A stretch of DNA of 64,000 nucleotides from Pseudomonas subflava (GCF_023823685.1 NZ_JAMXBF010000014.1:124001-188000), one strand, 5' to 3'; positions 8,560 through 16,160 are shown, numbered from the stretch's first letter. The notes: generated by a model from the letters alone, not told the origin. Translations and numbers: made by a program.

Positions 8560-9799
8560 GGGCGGCTTCCCTGATCAGGCCGGCCGCATCGATGCTGGCC
8601 TGGCCGAACATCAAATGGTCACGCACGCCGCTGATGTCGGCGCCGCCGCAGATCTGCTGGAAGTACCAGGCGCCGTCCAGGGTGTCGCCGTACAGGCAGC
8701 CGCCGACCAGCACGTCATCCTTGATCACCAGCTTCTTGTACACGCTGCCGATGGGGTCGGAGAGGATGATGCTCTCGGTGCCGTCGCCGCCCATGAAGTC
8801 GCCGGCGGAGAACAGGTCGATACCGGTGACCTTGAGCTTGGTCGAGGTCACCGAGCCCTGGTAGCGGGCGGTACCGAGCATGGCCAGGTGGTTGGCGCAG
8901 ACCTTGGCCTGTTCGTACAGCGGCGCGACCAGCCCATAGGCGATGCCGCGGTGGTTGGCGCATTCGCCGACCGCGTAGATGCGCGGGTCGTAGGTCTGCA
9001 GGCAGTCGTCGACCTGGATGCCGCGGTTGCAGGGCAAGCCGGCCTTCTCCGCCAGTTCGGTATTGGGGCGCACGCCGGCGGCCATCACCACCAGGTCGGC
9101 GGGAATGGTGTCGCCGCTCTTGAACTGTACGGCGCAGACGCGGCCGGTGCCGTAGTCGAGCAGCTCCTCGGTCTGTTCGCGCAGGCGGAAGCGGATGCCG
9201 CGGGCCTCCAGCGCCTGTTTCAGCAGTTCGCCCGCAGTACGGTCCAGCTGGCGCTCCAGCAGCCAATCGGCCAGGTGGACCACGGTCACGTCCATGCCGC
9301 GCTGGCGCAGGCCGTTGGCCGCCTCCAGGCCGAGCAGGCCGCCGCCGATCACCACGGCGTGGCTGTGGGTGCGGGCGGTCTGCATCATCGTCTCGGTGTC
9401 GGCGATGTCGCGGTAGGCGATCACGCCGTCCAGGCGGTTGCCCGGCACGGGCAGGATGAAGGGATTGGACCCGGTGGCCAGAATCAGCCGGTCGTACTGG
9501 GCGGTACTGCCGTCATCGGCGATCACCTGGCGCTTCTTGCGGTCGATGGCGACCACCTTGCGGCCCAGGCGCAGGTCGATGCCGTGGCGCTCGTACCAGT
9601 CGACGCCGTTGAGCACGATCTCGTCGAAGGTCTGTTCGCCGGCCAGCACGGGGGAGAGCAGGATGCGGTTGTAGTTGGGATGCGGCTCGGCGCCGAACAC
9701 GGTGATCTCGTACAGATCGGGGGCGAGCCGGAGCAGCTCCTCCAGGGTCCTGACCCCGGCCATGCCGTTGCCTACCATCACCAGCTTGAGCTTGTTCAT
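8552..9799 (-). CDS. FAD/NAD(P)H oxidoreductase, electron-transfer subunit of nitrate reductase (NirB N-terminal-like)
   Basis: A 415-residue pyridine nucleotide-disulfide-type flavoprotein: FAD Rossmann motif VMVGNGMAGVRTLEELL at the start, NAD(P) motif VVIGGGLLGLEAANGLR at ~150, second FAD motif IYAVGECANHRG at ~285. It matches the N-terminal half of NirB but ends before the sirohaem/[4Fe-4S] nitrite reductase domains; the reading frame closes in an ordinary way (REAAHA) and overlaps the nitrate reductase start, so it looks like a complete stand-alone electron-transfer subunit (as NasC in Klebsiella) rather than a truncation. It has no obvious extra Cys cluster at the C-terminus. The ATG at 9799 is preferred over 9808 because AGGAG sits 9 bases upstream of it. 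Confidence 0.88.
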   Translation of the reverse strand: MNKLKLVMVGNGMAGVRTLEELLRLAPDLYEITVFGAEPHPNYNRILLSPVLAGEQTFDEIVLNGVDWYERHGIDLRLGRKVVAIDRKKRQVIADDGSTAQYDRLILATGSNPFILPVPGNRLDGVIAYRDIADTETMMQTARTHSHAVVIGGGLLGLEAANGLRQRGMDVTVVHLADWLLERQLDRTAGELLKQALEARGIRFRLREQTEELLDYGTGRVCAVQFKSGDTIPADLVVMAAGVRPNTELAEKAGLPCNRGIQVDDCLQTYDPRIYAVGECANHRGIAYGLVAPLYEQAKVCANHLAMLGTARYQGSVTSTKLKVTGIDLFSAGDFMGGDGTESIILSDPIGSVYKKLVIKDDVLVGGCLYGDTLDGAWYFQQICGGADISGVRDHLMFGQASIDAAGLIREAAHA

Positions 9800-9833
9800 G
9801 CCGGCCATCTCCTGCGTAAAAATCGTGAGCAAC

Positions 9834-9873
9834 AAAAAAGGCGTCCCGCTAGCTGCCTAGCGAGGACGCCTTT
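9834..9873 (-). terminator. attenuator/terminator in the nas leader RNA
   Basis: Minus-strand hairpin AAAGGCGTCC..CGCTAG / CTAGCG..GGACGCCTTT followed by a T-run (9834-9839), placed 35-75 bases before the start of the FAD subunit gene. A strong terminator inside an untranslated leader implies conditional read-through. Its 5' arm overlaps the hexaloop stem-loop at 9863-9878. Confidence 0.88.
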
Positions 9874-9878
9874 GTCCT
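9863..9878 (-). promoter_or_regulatory. ANTAR-target stem-loop P2 of the nas leader (hexaloop AAAGGC)
   Basis: Minus strand AGGAC-AAAGGC-GTCCT: a 5-bp stem with a six-base loop that has A at position 1 and G at position 4, the signature of RNA bound by ANTAR proteins (NasR, NasT, EutV). It shares bases with the 5' arm of the terminator, so the two folds exclude each other. A further small stem-loop with loop ACAGAT (CCCG/CGGG, 9882-9895) also has A1/G4 and could serve instead or as well. Confidence 0.7.
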
Positions 9879-9896
9879 GGTCCCGATCTGTCGGGA

Positions 9897-9926
9897 GGCA
9901 GCACCTTCAACGTTGAGGGCACTGCC
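9897..9926 (-). promoter_or_regulatory. ANTAR-target stem-loop P1 of the nas leader (hexaloop AACGTT)
   Basis: A 30-base near-perfect hairpin on the minus strand (GGCAGTGCCCTC, loop AACGTT, GAAGGTGCTGCC) with A1 and G4 in the loop. It lies within ~20 bases of the expected transcription start and upstream of P2, as in known NasR/NasT leaders. The same loop start (AACG) recurs in the transporter leader at 13444-13463. Confidence 0.72.
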
Positions 9927-9950
9927 GTTATGTAGTCTCGAGGTCTGTTT

Positions 9951-9967
9951 TGCAGGTGCCGTGCCAA
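9951..9967 (-). promoter_or_regulatory. sigma-54 promoter of the nitrate reductase operon
   Basis: Minus strand TTGGCACGGCACCTGCA: GG and GC ten bases apart with TTGGCACG matching the -24 box exactly and CTGCA close to the TTGCA -12 box. Transcription would begin near 9940, just before P1. A possible NtrC site lies at 10052-10068. Confidence 0.8.
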
Positions 9968-10051
9968 GTCATTAAAGCCGCGGCTGACGGGGCCTGGGTC
10001 CATGTTTCTGGCGCTTTTCAGCCTCGAGAATCGCACCCGTTTAAGGCGGCT

Positions 10052-10068
10052 CGCGCCCTTGTGGTGCA
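10052..10068. promoter_or_regulatory. possible NtrC-binding site upstream of the nas sigma-54 promoter
   Basis: CGCGCC-CTTGT-GGTGCA fits the TGCACC-N5-GGTGCA NtrC pattern with a perfect right half and two mismatches in the left half. It is centred ~95 bp upstream of the -24 element, a normal enhancer distance. It lies just after the stop codon of the kinase gene. Confidence 0.45.
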
Positions 10069-10076
10069 CCGCTGCG

Positions 10077-11744
10077 CTAGTTCAGCGACAGCACCAGCAA
10101 CACCAGATTGGCGAGCAGCGAGGCAAGGGCCACGCCGCGCCAGACCTTCAGCGGCTCACGCTCGAGCAGCGGCCGCGGTCGTACGCTGAGCGCCTGGCGC
10201 TCGCCGTGCTCCAGGGCCAGCAGCCATTCCTCGGCGGTCTCGAAGCGCTCGTCGGGGCTGGCGGCGACGGCGTGCAGCAGACAGTCGTCGAGCCAGGCCG
10301 GCAGATCGGGGCGGTAACGGCTGGGCGCCGCCGGGCTGCCGAAGCGCGGATGCTGGAACGCCTCGATCTCGCCGTAGGGGTAGTGGCCGGTGAGCAGCCG
10401 GTAGAGCGTGACGCCGGCGGCGTAGAGGTCCTGCTGGCGGTCCGGGGCGGCGCCGGCGAAGGACTCCGGGGCGATGTAGCTGGGCGTGCCGGGCAGGGCG
10501 TGCTGCTCGTCGCGGGACAGGCCGGGGCAGTAGGCCAGGCCGAAGTCGAGCAGGCGCAGCTCGCCGTCGTCGCACCAGAGCAGGTTCTCCGGCTTGATGT
10601 CGCGGTGCAGGATGTTGCGCCGGTGCAGCAGGCCGAGGGCCTTGAGCAGGCGCGGCGCCAGGTCCAGCCACTCCGGCAGGCCCAGCGGGCCGCTCAGGCG
10701 CAGGTGCTCGGCCAGGGTCTGGCCGGCGTATTCGCGCTGCACGTAGTACAGGTGCTGGCGCTGCGGCAGCGGGTGTGCCTCGGGAAAGTGGCGCCCGGCG
10801 ACGCGGCGCAGGAACCATTCCTCCAGCAGCAATGCCGGGCCGGCCTGGGCCTCGTCGTGGCGGCTGGCCGGCAGGGTCTTGAGCAGCCAGCGCCGTGCCT
10901 GGCCATCGCGCACCCGATAGACCATCGATTGCCGCGATTCCGCCAGTACGCGCTCGATCTGCCAGCCCTCGAACTCCTGGCCTTCGCGCAGCCGCGGCGG
11001 CAGCGGCCACTGTTGCAGCTGGGCGAGCGTATCGGCCAAGTCGTTGTCCGGCAGCTCGTCGACCTGCACCAGCACGGCGCTGGCATTGTCCTGGCTGCCG
11101 GCCAGGTGAGCGGCGGCGACCAGTGCGTTACAGGCCGCAGCCGGGTCGCTCTCGTCCTGCAGCAGGCTGCGGATGCCGGCGTCGCCCAGGGTCGACCAGA
11201 CGCCATCACTGACCAGCAGATAGCGCTCGCCCTCGCGCAGCTCGCCCTCCAGGTAGTCGACCACCAGATGCTGGTCCAGGCCCAGGGCGCGTTTGAGCAC
11301 GTGCTGCATGCCCGGCTGCTCCCACACATGGTCCTCGCTGAGGCGTTCCAGCTGGCCCTGGTGCAAGCGGTAGGCACGGCAATCGCCGACATGCGCCAGG
11401 GTGAAGCGGCGGCCGCGCAGGATCAGGGCGGAGAGGGTGGTCAGCAGCGGCTGGCCGCCGCCGTTGGCCTGCAGCCAGCGGTTGTGGGCGACCAGCAGGC
11501 GGTCCAGCGACTGGGCCACGGCCCAGGTCTCGGGCGTCGAGTAGTAGTCCAGCGCCAGGGCCTGCAAGGTGGCACGGGCGGCCAGGCCGCCGTCGGCGCA
11601 CTGGCTGACGCCATCGGCCAGGGCGAACAGGAAGCCCTTGCTGGCCGCGAGGCTCGGCGCCGGGGTGACCACGCGGATGGCATCCTGGTTTTCCGCGCGC
11701 GGGCCGGTGGCGGTGGCTTCGCCGAAGCTCAGTTGCAAGGCCAT
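10077..11744 (-). CDS. bifunctional PP2C-type phosphatase / serine-threonine protein kinase
   Basis: A 555-residue fusion. The N-terminal ~235 residues are a PP2C/SpoIIE-like phosphatase: ENQDAIRV, LADGVSQ, HVGDCRAYR, VSDGVW and SQDNAS supply the metal-binding aspartates. Residues ~250-530 are a Hanks-type kinase: catalytic loop HRDIKPENLLW, metal loop DFGLA, LPGTPSYIAPE activation segment. A hydrophobic tail (VALASLLANLVLLVLSLN) anchors it to the inner membrane with the enzyme domains in the cytoplasm. It lies between the transporter gene and the FAD subunit gene, the same position as PA1782 in P. aeruginosa. A role in controlling nitrate uptake or reduction is inferred from position only. 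The start at 11744 has no strong ribosome site. Confidence 0.92.
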   Translation of the reverse strand: MALQLSFGEATATGPRAENQDAIRVVTPAPSLAASKGFLFALADGVSQCADGGLAARATLQALALDYYSTPETWAVAQSLDRLLVAHNRWLQANGGGQPLLTTLSALILRGRRFTLAHVGDCRAYRLHQGQLERLSEDHVWEQPGMQHVLKRALGLDQHLVVDYLEGELREGERYLLVSDGVWSTLGDAGIRSLLQDESDPAAACNALVAAAHLAGSQDNASAVLVQVDELPDNDLADTLAQLQQWPLPPRLREGQEFEGWQIERVLAESRQSMVYRVRDGQARRWLLKTLPASRHDEAQAGPALLLEEWFLRRVAGRHFPEAHPLPQRQHLYYVQREYAGQTLAEHLRLSGPLGLPEWLDLAPRLLKALGLLHRRNILHRDIKPENLLWCDDGELRLLDFGLAYCPGLSRDEQHALPGTPSYIAPESFAGAAPDRQQDLYAAGVTLYRLLTGHYPYGEIEAFQHPRFGSPAAPSRYRPDLPAWLDDCLLHAVAASPDERFETAEEWLLALEHGERQALSVRPRPLLEREPLKVWRGVALASLLANLVLLVLSLN

Positions 11745-11943
11745 GAGGGCTCTCTCGTGCGAAGGGCGCCACCGAGGCGCCCGAGGTATTCAAGTCGGTT
11801 GAGACAAAGGCCGAGCCGCCCGGCTCCCAGGAGTGTTGCCACTCCACCTTTCCTGACCAGTGCGAGGGAGTCCGTGACCGCCCCGCCTTTGTCGCAACCG
11901 TCCTGCGGCGAACGCCGGGCGCACGAGGCGCCCGGCGGGTGGA

Positions 11944-13155
11944 TCAGACGCGGGCGGCAGTGACCGCGGCGCTGCCCCAGGTGGTGCGCCAGCGCAGCTT
12001 GACGCCGTGCAGGCCGAACCAGGCCAGCACGCCCAGGCTGGCGAACAGCCACAGGCCCAGCTGGTAATCGCCGGTGGACTGCTTGATGGCCCCCAGACCT
12101 GCGGTCAGACAGAAGCCACCGATGCCGCCGGCCATGCCGATCAGCCCGGTCATCACGCCGATCTCCTTGCGAAAACGCTGCGGCACCAGCTGGAACACCG
12201 CACCGTTGCCGGCGCCCAGGCTGAGCATGGCGACCACGAACAGGCCGAGCGCGGCGTAGGCGCTGGGCAGGTTGAAGCCCACCGCGGCGATGCAGATCGA
12301 GGCGCAGGTGTACATCATCAGCAGCGAACGGATGCCGCCGATGCGGTCGGCCAGGGCGCCGCCCAGCGGGCGCATCATGCTGCCGGCAAACACGCAGGCC
12401 GCGGTGTAGTAGCCGGCCTTGATCGGGTCGAAGCCGTACTGATCGTGGAAGTAGCCGGGCAGGGTGCTGGCCAGGCCGAGGAATCCGCCGAAGGTGATGC
12501 TGTAGAAGAACATGAACCACCAGCTGTCACGGTCACCGAGGGCCTTGAGGTAGTCGCCGAGGGACTTCGGCGCCGGGCGTTCGGGGGCGTTCCTGGCCAC
12601 GCTGGCGAAGATGATCAGGGTCAGCACCAGCGGGATCAGCGCCAGGCCGAACACGTTGCCCCAGCCGAAGGCGGCGGCCAGCCCCGGGGCGAACAGGGCG
12701 GTCAGCACGGTGCCGGAGTTGCCGGCGCCGGCGATGCCCATGGCCTTGCCCTGGTGCTGCGGTGGGTACCACTGCGAGGCCAGCGGCAGGGCTACCGCGA
12801 ACGAGGCGCCGGCGAAGCCGAGGAACAGGCCCAGCAGCAGCGCCTGCTCATAGTTGTGAATGCCGTGATGCCAGGCCACCGCCAGGGCGGAGATGACGAT
12901 CACCTGGCCGATCAGCCCGGCGGTCTTGGGCGAAGTGCGGTCGGCCAGCAGGCCCATCACCAGGCGCAGCACGGCGCCGGCCAGGATCGGCGTGGCGACC
13001 ATCATCGCGCGCTGCTGGGTGGTCAGGCCCAGGTCGGTGGCGATTTGCACGCCCAGCGGGCCGAGCACGTACCAGATCATGAAGCTCAGGTCGAAGTAGA
13101 GAAACGCGGCGAACAGCGTCGGTGCGTGGCCGGCTTTCCAGAAACTCGTATTCAT
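11944..13155 (-). CDS. nitrate/nitrite MFS transporter (NarK/NasA family)
   Basis: A 403-residue major facilitator with about 12 membrane segments. Nitrate-porter features are GFAGASFAVALPLASQWYPP (~105-125), GNSGTVLTALFAPG and the second-half signature GAGNGAVFQLVPQRF, the two nitrate-signature glycine-rich motifs of the NNP family. It imports nitrate for assimilation; PAO1 nasA (PA1783) is the counterpart. The ATG at 13155 has GAGG seven bases upstream; an in-frame ATG at 13170 has none. The transcript starts ~310 bases upstream and carries a long leader with an attenuator, so this gene is regulated in parallel with the reductase operon. The kinase gene follows after 199 bases. Confidence 0.93.
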   Translation of the reverse strand: MNTSFWKAGHAPTLFAAFLYFDLSFMIWYVLGPLGVQIATDLGLTTQQRAMMVATPILAGAVLRLVMGLLADRTSPKTAGLIGQVIVISALAVAWHHGIHNYEQALLLGLFLGFAGASFAVALPLASQWYPPQHQGKAMGIAGAGNSGTVLTALFAPGLAAAFGWGNVFGLALIPLVLTLIIFASVARNAPERPAPKSLGDYLKALGDRDSWWFMFFYSITFGGFLGLASTLPGYFHDQYGFDPIKAGYYTAACVFAGSMMRPLGGALADRIGGIRSLLMMYTCASICIAAVGFNLPSAYAALGLFVVAMLSLGAGNGAVFQLVPQRFRKEIGVMTGLIGMAGGIGGFCLTAGLGAIKQSTGDYQLGLWLFASLGVLAWFGLHGVKLRWRTTWGSAAVTAARV

Positions 13156-13382
13156 CCAACACCTCGTCATTGAGAAGAGTCCCGCCAGCGGCGAGGTGAC
13201 GCGATCGTGGGCACGTCGCCTCGCCGGGGCGGGAGAGCCCGGCGCTTGTGGCACCAGGCCCGTGGCCGAAGCCACAGCCAGGTTGCGAGCCGGCTCGCGA
13301 GATCGAGAGCCGGCTCTTCGAGAGTTACCGGCCGGGCCCGGATCACGGGCGCCGACCGCCCCAGTCACTGGGGCTGAAACGC

Positions 13383-13433
13383 AAAAGGCGCCGCACCACT
13401 GGCCGCCAGAGCGGAGTAGGTGCGACGCCTTTG
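13383..13433 (-). terminator. attenuator/terminator in the nitrate transporter leader
   Basis: Minus strand AAAGGCGTCGCACC pairs with GGTGCGGCGCCTTT across a ~20-base loop, followed by TTTT. It lies ~230 bases before the transporter start. Its 5' arm contains the P2 stem-loop, so read-through would need the antiterminator fold. The rest of the leader holds another hairpin (GCCCCAG-TGA-CTGGGGC, about 13360-13376). Confidence 0.82.
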
Positions 13434-13436
13434 TCG
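13423..13436 (-). promoter_or_regulatory. ANTAR-target stem-loop P2 of the transporter leader (hexaloop AAAGGC)
   Basis: CGAC-AAAGGC-GTCG on the minus strand: the same six-base loop as P2 of the nitrate reductase leader, with a different but still paired stem. It overlaps the terminator 5' arm. The stem has changed and the loop has not, which argues for recognition of the loop. Confidence 0.7.
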
Positions 13437-13443
13437 TTTCGGT

Positions 13444-13463
13444 GGCAACCGCCGTTGGATGCC
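13444..13463 (-). promoter_or_regulatory. ANTAR-target stem-loop P1 of the transporter leader (hexaloop AACGGC)
   Basis: GGCATCC-AACGGC-GGTTGCC on the minus strand: a stem with one U-U mismatch and a hexaloop with A1 and G4. It lies 7 bases upstream of P2 and directly after the predicted transcription start. Confidence 0.62.
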
Positions 13464-13476
13464 CTGTCAGCGCTTG

Positions 13477-13493
13477 AGCAATAGTCGGGCCAA
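13477..13493 (-). promoter_or_regulatory. sigma-54 promoter of the nitrate transporter gene
   Basis: Minus strand TTGGCCCGACTATTGCT matches TTGGCACGNNNNTTGCT with one mismatch and the correct GG-to-GC spacing. A palindrome TGCGCAC-N8-GTGCGCA (13559-13580) lies 66-87 bp upstream and resembles an NtrC site, but its spacing is long and it also resembles the GTGCGCAC repeats found elsewhere in the window. Confidence 0.8.
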
Positions 13494-13638
13494 GGCAGGA
13501 TTGATTGGCAAATCAGTGGCTTACAGCGAAGGGTGGCAATGTCGCTGGTTCAATACCGTGCGCACGGTGGGTGGTGCGCACTGAGTTGAGGCGGTGAGCG
13601 GCGGCAACGACCGATGCGACGCCGCTATTCGACGACGG

Positions 13639-14022
13639 TCAATTGCGTTGCCTGAGGCGACGGTCCAGCGCATATCCCGCCGCGCCGCCGGCGAGAATGG
13701 GCAACAGCGCGTAGATTGGGATGAAGATGATGCCGAGGGCGGCCTGGGCATCCGCGGCGAGATCGAGGGAGTAGTGCGCCCAGGCCAGGTAGCCGAAGCC
13801 GAGCACCGATGGCAGCAACAGGGGCTGCGGGCAGTGATACAGCAGGCTGATGCCGAGGATGCTGCCCCAGGCGATGGCGTTGAAGGCGCCGAGGAAGATC
13901 CAGCCACCGACGCTCGTGTCGGTGTACTGCCCGAGCCAGTCCGGGCCACCGGGAAGCCGCGCCAGATAGGGAAGGGCCACGCCCAGCAGAATCACCATCA
14001 GGCGTGCCTGGAACAGGGTCAT
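13639..14022 (-). CDS. hypothetical integral membrane protein
   Basis: A 127-residue protein with about four hydrophobic segments (LMVILLGVALPYLA, GGWIFLGAFNAIAWGSILGIS, LLLPSVLGFGYLAWAHY, IIFIPIYALLPILAGGAAGYAL) and a basic tail (DRRLRQRN). It reads like a small inner-membrane protein with a positive-inside end. I do not recognise the family. It is transcribed in the same direction as the transporter gene but lies upstream of that gene's promoter, so it is a separate unit. Codon use is like its neighbours. Confidence 0.7.
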   Translation of the reverse strand: MTLFQARLMVILLGVALPYLARLPGGPDWLGQYTDTSVGGWIFLGAFNAIAWGSILGISLLYHCPQPLLLPSVLGFGYLAWAHYSLDLAADAQAALGIIFIPIYALLPILAGGAAGYALDRRLRQRN

Positions 14023-14159
14023 CGATGTGCCTCGTTTGGGTCCGTCAACAGGGTGAGTGTCCCAGAACCAGATGATTGATCAAACTGACGCCATCGACCG
14101 CCTGGGCTGGCGGTTACGCGAGAGTGCCCGTGGCAGCTGAGTCCGCCAGGCTTCTTCTT

Positions 14160-14600
14160 TCAGTCCAGCCAGTTCACATCCGGAAAGGTCGCGCGAAACT
14201 CTTCCGGCATCGGCACCACCTTGTTCTGCACGTAGTCGAAGAACACGAAGCCGGACTTGGCCAGGGCGATGAGCGTGCCGTCCGCCGGGCGGGTGATGCG
14301 GAAGATGATGTCGCCGCCATAGCGGTTGAAGTCCATGACGCCGACCTCGAACAGCAACTGGTCACGCGAGTGCGACTCGGCGCGGTACATGGTGGCCAGG
14401 TCGGTGACGATGATGCCGTGCTGCTGGTCCGCCTCCTTGATGCCGAACTCGAAGAGGAAGCGCGCCCGGGCCTCGGAGATCATCGAGATCATGGCGTCGT
14501 TGCCCAGGTGGTTGCTGGCGTTGATGTCGGTGCTGCGCACGGTCATGTGGGTGCTGTAGCAGAATTGCTGGCGGGAGAAATCGAGCTGGAGACGGGCCAT
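14160..14600 (-). CDS. acyl-CoA thioesterase family protein (hotdog fold)
   Basis: A 146-residue protein of the 4-hydroxybenzoyl-CoA thioesterase-like group. The family pattern is a short strand, then VRSTDINASNHLGNDAMISMISEARARFLFEFG: the Asp-x-x-x-x-x-His-x-x-(N/Y) catalytic region at residues ~24-34 and the long central helix. The later strand FRITRPADGTLIALAKSGFVFFD is also typical. The likely reaction is hydrolysis of an acyl-CoA; the substrate is unknown. It stands alone, divergent from the ZIP-like transporter gene. Confidence 0.82.
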   Translation of the reverse strand: MARLQLDFSRQQFCYSTHMTVRSTDINASNHLGNDAMISMISEARARFLFEFGIKEADQQHGIIVTDLATMYRAESHSRDQLLFEVGVMDFNRYGGDIIFRITRPADGTLIALAKSGFVFFDYVQNKVVPMPEEFRATFPDVNWLD

Positions 14601-14684
14601 GACTGCTGCCTGGTCGGAAAGGGGGCGACAGTCTACCCTCGGCGCTCCGTTGCGAAAGCATTGTCATGGTGAATGGGGGAACGC

Positions 14685-15407
14685 ATGACCTGGAACACGA
14701 CCCTGCAGGTCGGCCTGTGGGGCTGGTTGGCGGCGAGCAGTCTGTTGCTGGGTGCGGCGATCGGGCTGCTGGTCAGGCTGCCGCGCAAGGCCGTGGCCTC
14801 GATCATGGCCTACGGCAGCGGCGTGCTGATCGCCGCCGTCTGCTTCGAGCAGTTGCCGGACGCCCTGCGCATGGGCGGGCACCTGGCGACGCTGGGCGGG
14901 ATGTTCTGCGGCGGGCTGGTGTTCGTCCTCGCCAGTCGCGGGCTGGAGCACCTGCAGAGCGGCGGCCAGGGCGCCATGCTGGGCCTGCTGATCGCCGCCG
15001 GGGCCTTTCTGGACGGCATTCCCGAGTCCCTGGGCCTGGGGCTCGGCCTGCTCGACGGCGGCTCGGTCAGCCTGGTGATGCTGGTGGCGATCTTCCTTTC
15101 CAATCTGCCAGAGGGCCTGGCCAGCGCCGCCAGCCTGCGAGAAGAGGGCCGCAGCCGGGCCTGGGTGTTCGGCCTGTGGGGCGTGATCGTGTTGCTTTCG
15201 GGCCTGGCGGCCATGGCCGGACCGAGGCTGTTCGCCGGGCTGCCGGATGTCTGGCTGGCCTTCGTCCTCGGCTTCTCCGCCGGCGCCGTGCTGTGCATGC
15301 TGGTGGACAGCATGATTCCCGAGGCCTTCGCCGAGACCCATGCGCTGACCGGGCTGATCACCCTGAGCGGCTTCATGACCGCGCTGGCACTGGACAAGGT
15401 GTTCTGA
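14685..15407 (+). CDS. ZIP-family divalent metal transporter
   Basis: A 240-residue membrane protein with about eight hydrophobic segments. It carries the ZIP-type metal site in paired helices: GAFLDGIPESLGLGLG (~105-120) and AIFLSNLPEGLASAASL (~140-155), where E and N/D residues replace the His-rich variant of ZupT. It probably moves zinc or a related divalent metal across the inner membrane. The ATG at 14685 has GGGGGA just upstream; an in-frame ATG at 14673 is possible but has a poorer site. It precedes pyrF with a 57-base gap. Confidence 0.8.
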   Translation: MTWNTTLQVGLWGWLAASSLLLGAAIGLLVRLPRKAVASIMAYGSGVLIAAVCFEQLPDALRMGGHLATLGGMFCGGLVFVLASRGLEHLQSGGQGAMLGLLIAAGAFLDGIPESLGLGLGLLDGGSVSLVMLVAIFLSNLPEGLASAASLREEGRSRAWVFGLWGVIVLLSGLAAMAGPRLFAGLPDVWLAFVLGFSAGAVLCMLVDSMIPEAFAETHALTGLITLSGFMTALALDKVF

Positions 15408-15464
15408 CCACGGCCGCGGCTTCCGCTACAATGCGCGGCGTTTTCAGCCCGCCGTGAGCCCCTC

Positions 15465-16160
15465 ATGTCCTGCCAGACCCCGATCATCGTTGCCCTCGAT
15501 TTCCCGTCCCGTGATGCCGCCCTGGCGCTGGCCGACCAGCTCGACCCGAAGCTGTGCCGGGTCAAGGTGGGCAAGGAGCTGTTCACCCGCAGCGGCCCGG
15601 CGGTGGTCGAGGCCCTGCAGGCCAGGGGCTTCGAGGTGTTCCTCGACCTGAAATTCCACGACATCCCCAACACCACCGCCATGGCGGTGAAGGCGGCCGC
15701 CGAGATGGGCGTATGGATGGTCAATGTGCATTGCTCCGGCGGCCTACGCATGATGGCGGCCTGCCGCGAGACGCTGGACCAGTTCAACGGCCCGAAGCCG
15801 CTGCTGATCGGCGTGACCGTGCTGACCAGCATGGAACAACCCGACCTAGCCGGCATCGGCCTGGACGTGGCGCCTCAGGAGCAGGTGCTGCGTCTGGCCG
15901 CGTTGGCCGCTGAAGCCAAGCTGGATGGCTTGGTCTGCTCCGCCCAGGAAGCCCCGGCGTTGAAGATCGCCCAGCCAGGGCTGCAGCTTGTCACCCCCGG
16001 CATCCGTCCGGCCGGCAGCGCCAGCGATGACCAGCGCCGCATTCTCACCCCGGCTCAGGCCTTGCAGGCCGGCTCCGACTACCTGGTGATCGGCCGTCCG
16101 ATCAGCCAGGCCGCCGACCCGGCCAAGGCGCTGGACGATATCGTCGCGCAGCTGGGCTGA
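15465..16160 (+). CDS. pyrF: orotidine 5'-phosphate decarboxylase
   Basis: Last step of UMP synthesis: decarboxylates OMP. The 231-residue product matches the usual length. Active-site sequences are IIVALDFPS (Asp near residue 11), VKVGKELFT (Lys), DLKFHDIPNTTA (the Asp-x-Lys-x-x-Asp catalytic array at ~61-66), TPGIRPAGSASDDQ and the phosphate-binding end YLVIGRPISQA. A -10-like TACAAT lies at about 15426, so it may have its own promoter in the gap after the ZIP gene. Confidence 0.97.
   Translation: MSCQTPIIVALDFPSRDAALALADQLDPKLCRVKVGKELFTRSGPAVVEALQARGFEVFLDLKFHDIPNTTAMAVKAAAEMGVWMVNVHCSGGLRMMAACRETLDQFNGPKPLLIGVTVLTSMEQPDLAGIGLDVAPQEQVLRLAALAAEAKLDGLVCSAQEAPALKIAQPGLQLVTPGIRPAGSASDDQRRILTPAQALQAGSDYLVIGRPISQAADPAKALDDIVAQLG

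Noticed and set aside
5806..8574. Very long open frame (over 900 codons) on the plus strand
   Set aside because: It is the antisense of the nitrate reductase gene in high-GC sequence; its translation is Gln/Ala/Gly/Val-rich and has no motifs.
10002..13173. Large plus-strand open frames opposite the kinase and nitrate transporter genes
   Set aside because: Antisense shadows of genes with full catalytic or transport signatures.
13559..13580. NtrC site upstream of the nitrate transporter promoter
   Set aside because: The GCAC-to-GTGC spacing is one base longer than in the NtrC consensus and the sequence resembles the GTGCGCAC repeat family; mentioned only as a possibility.
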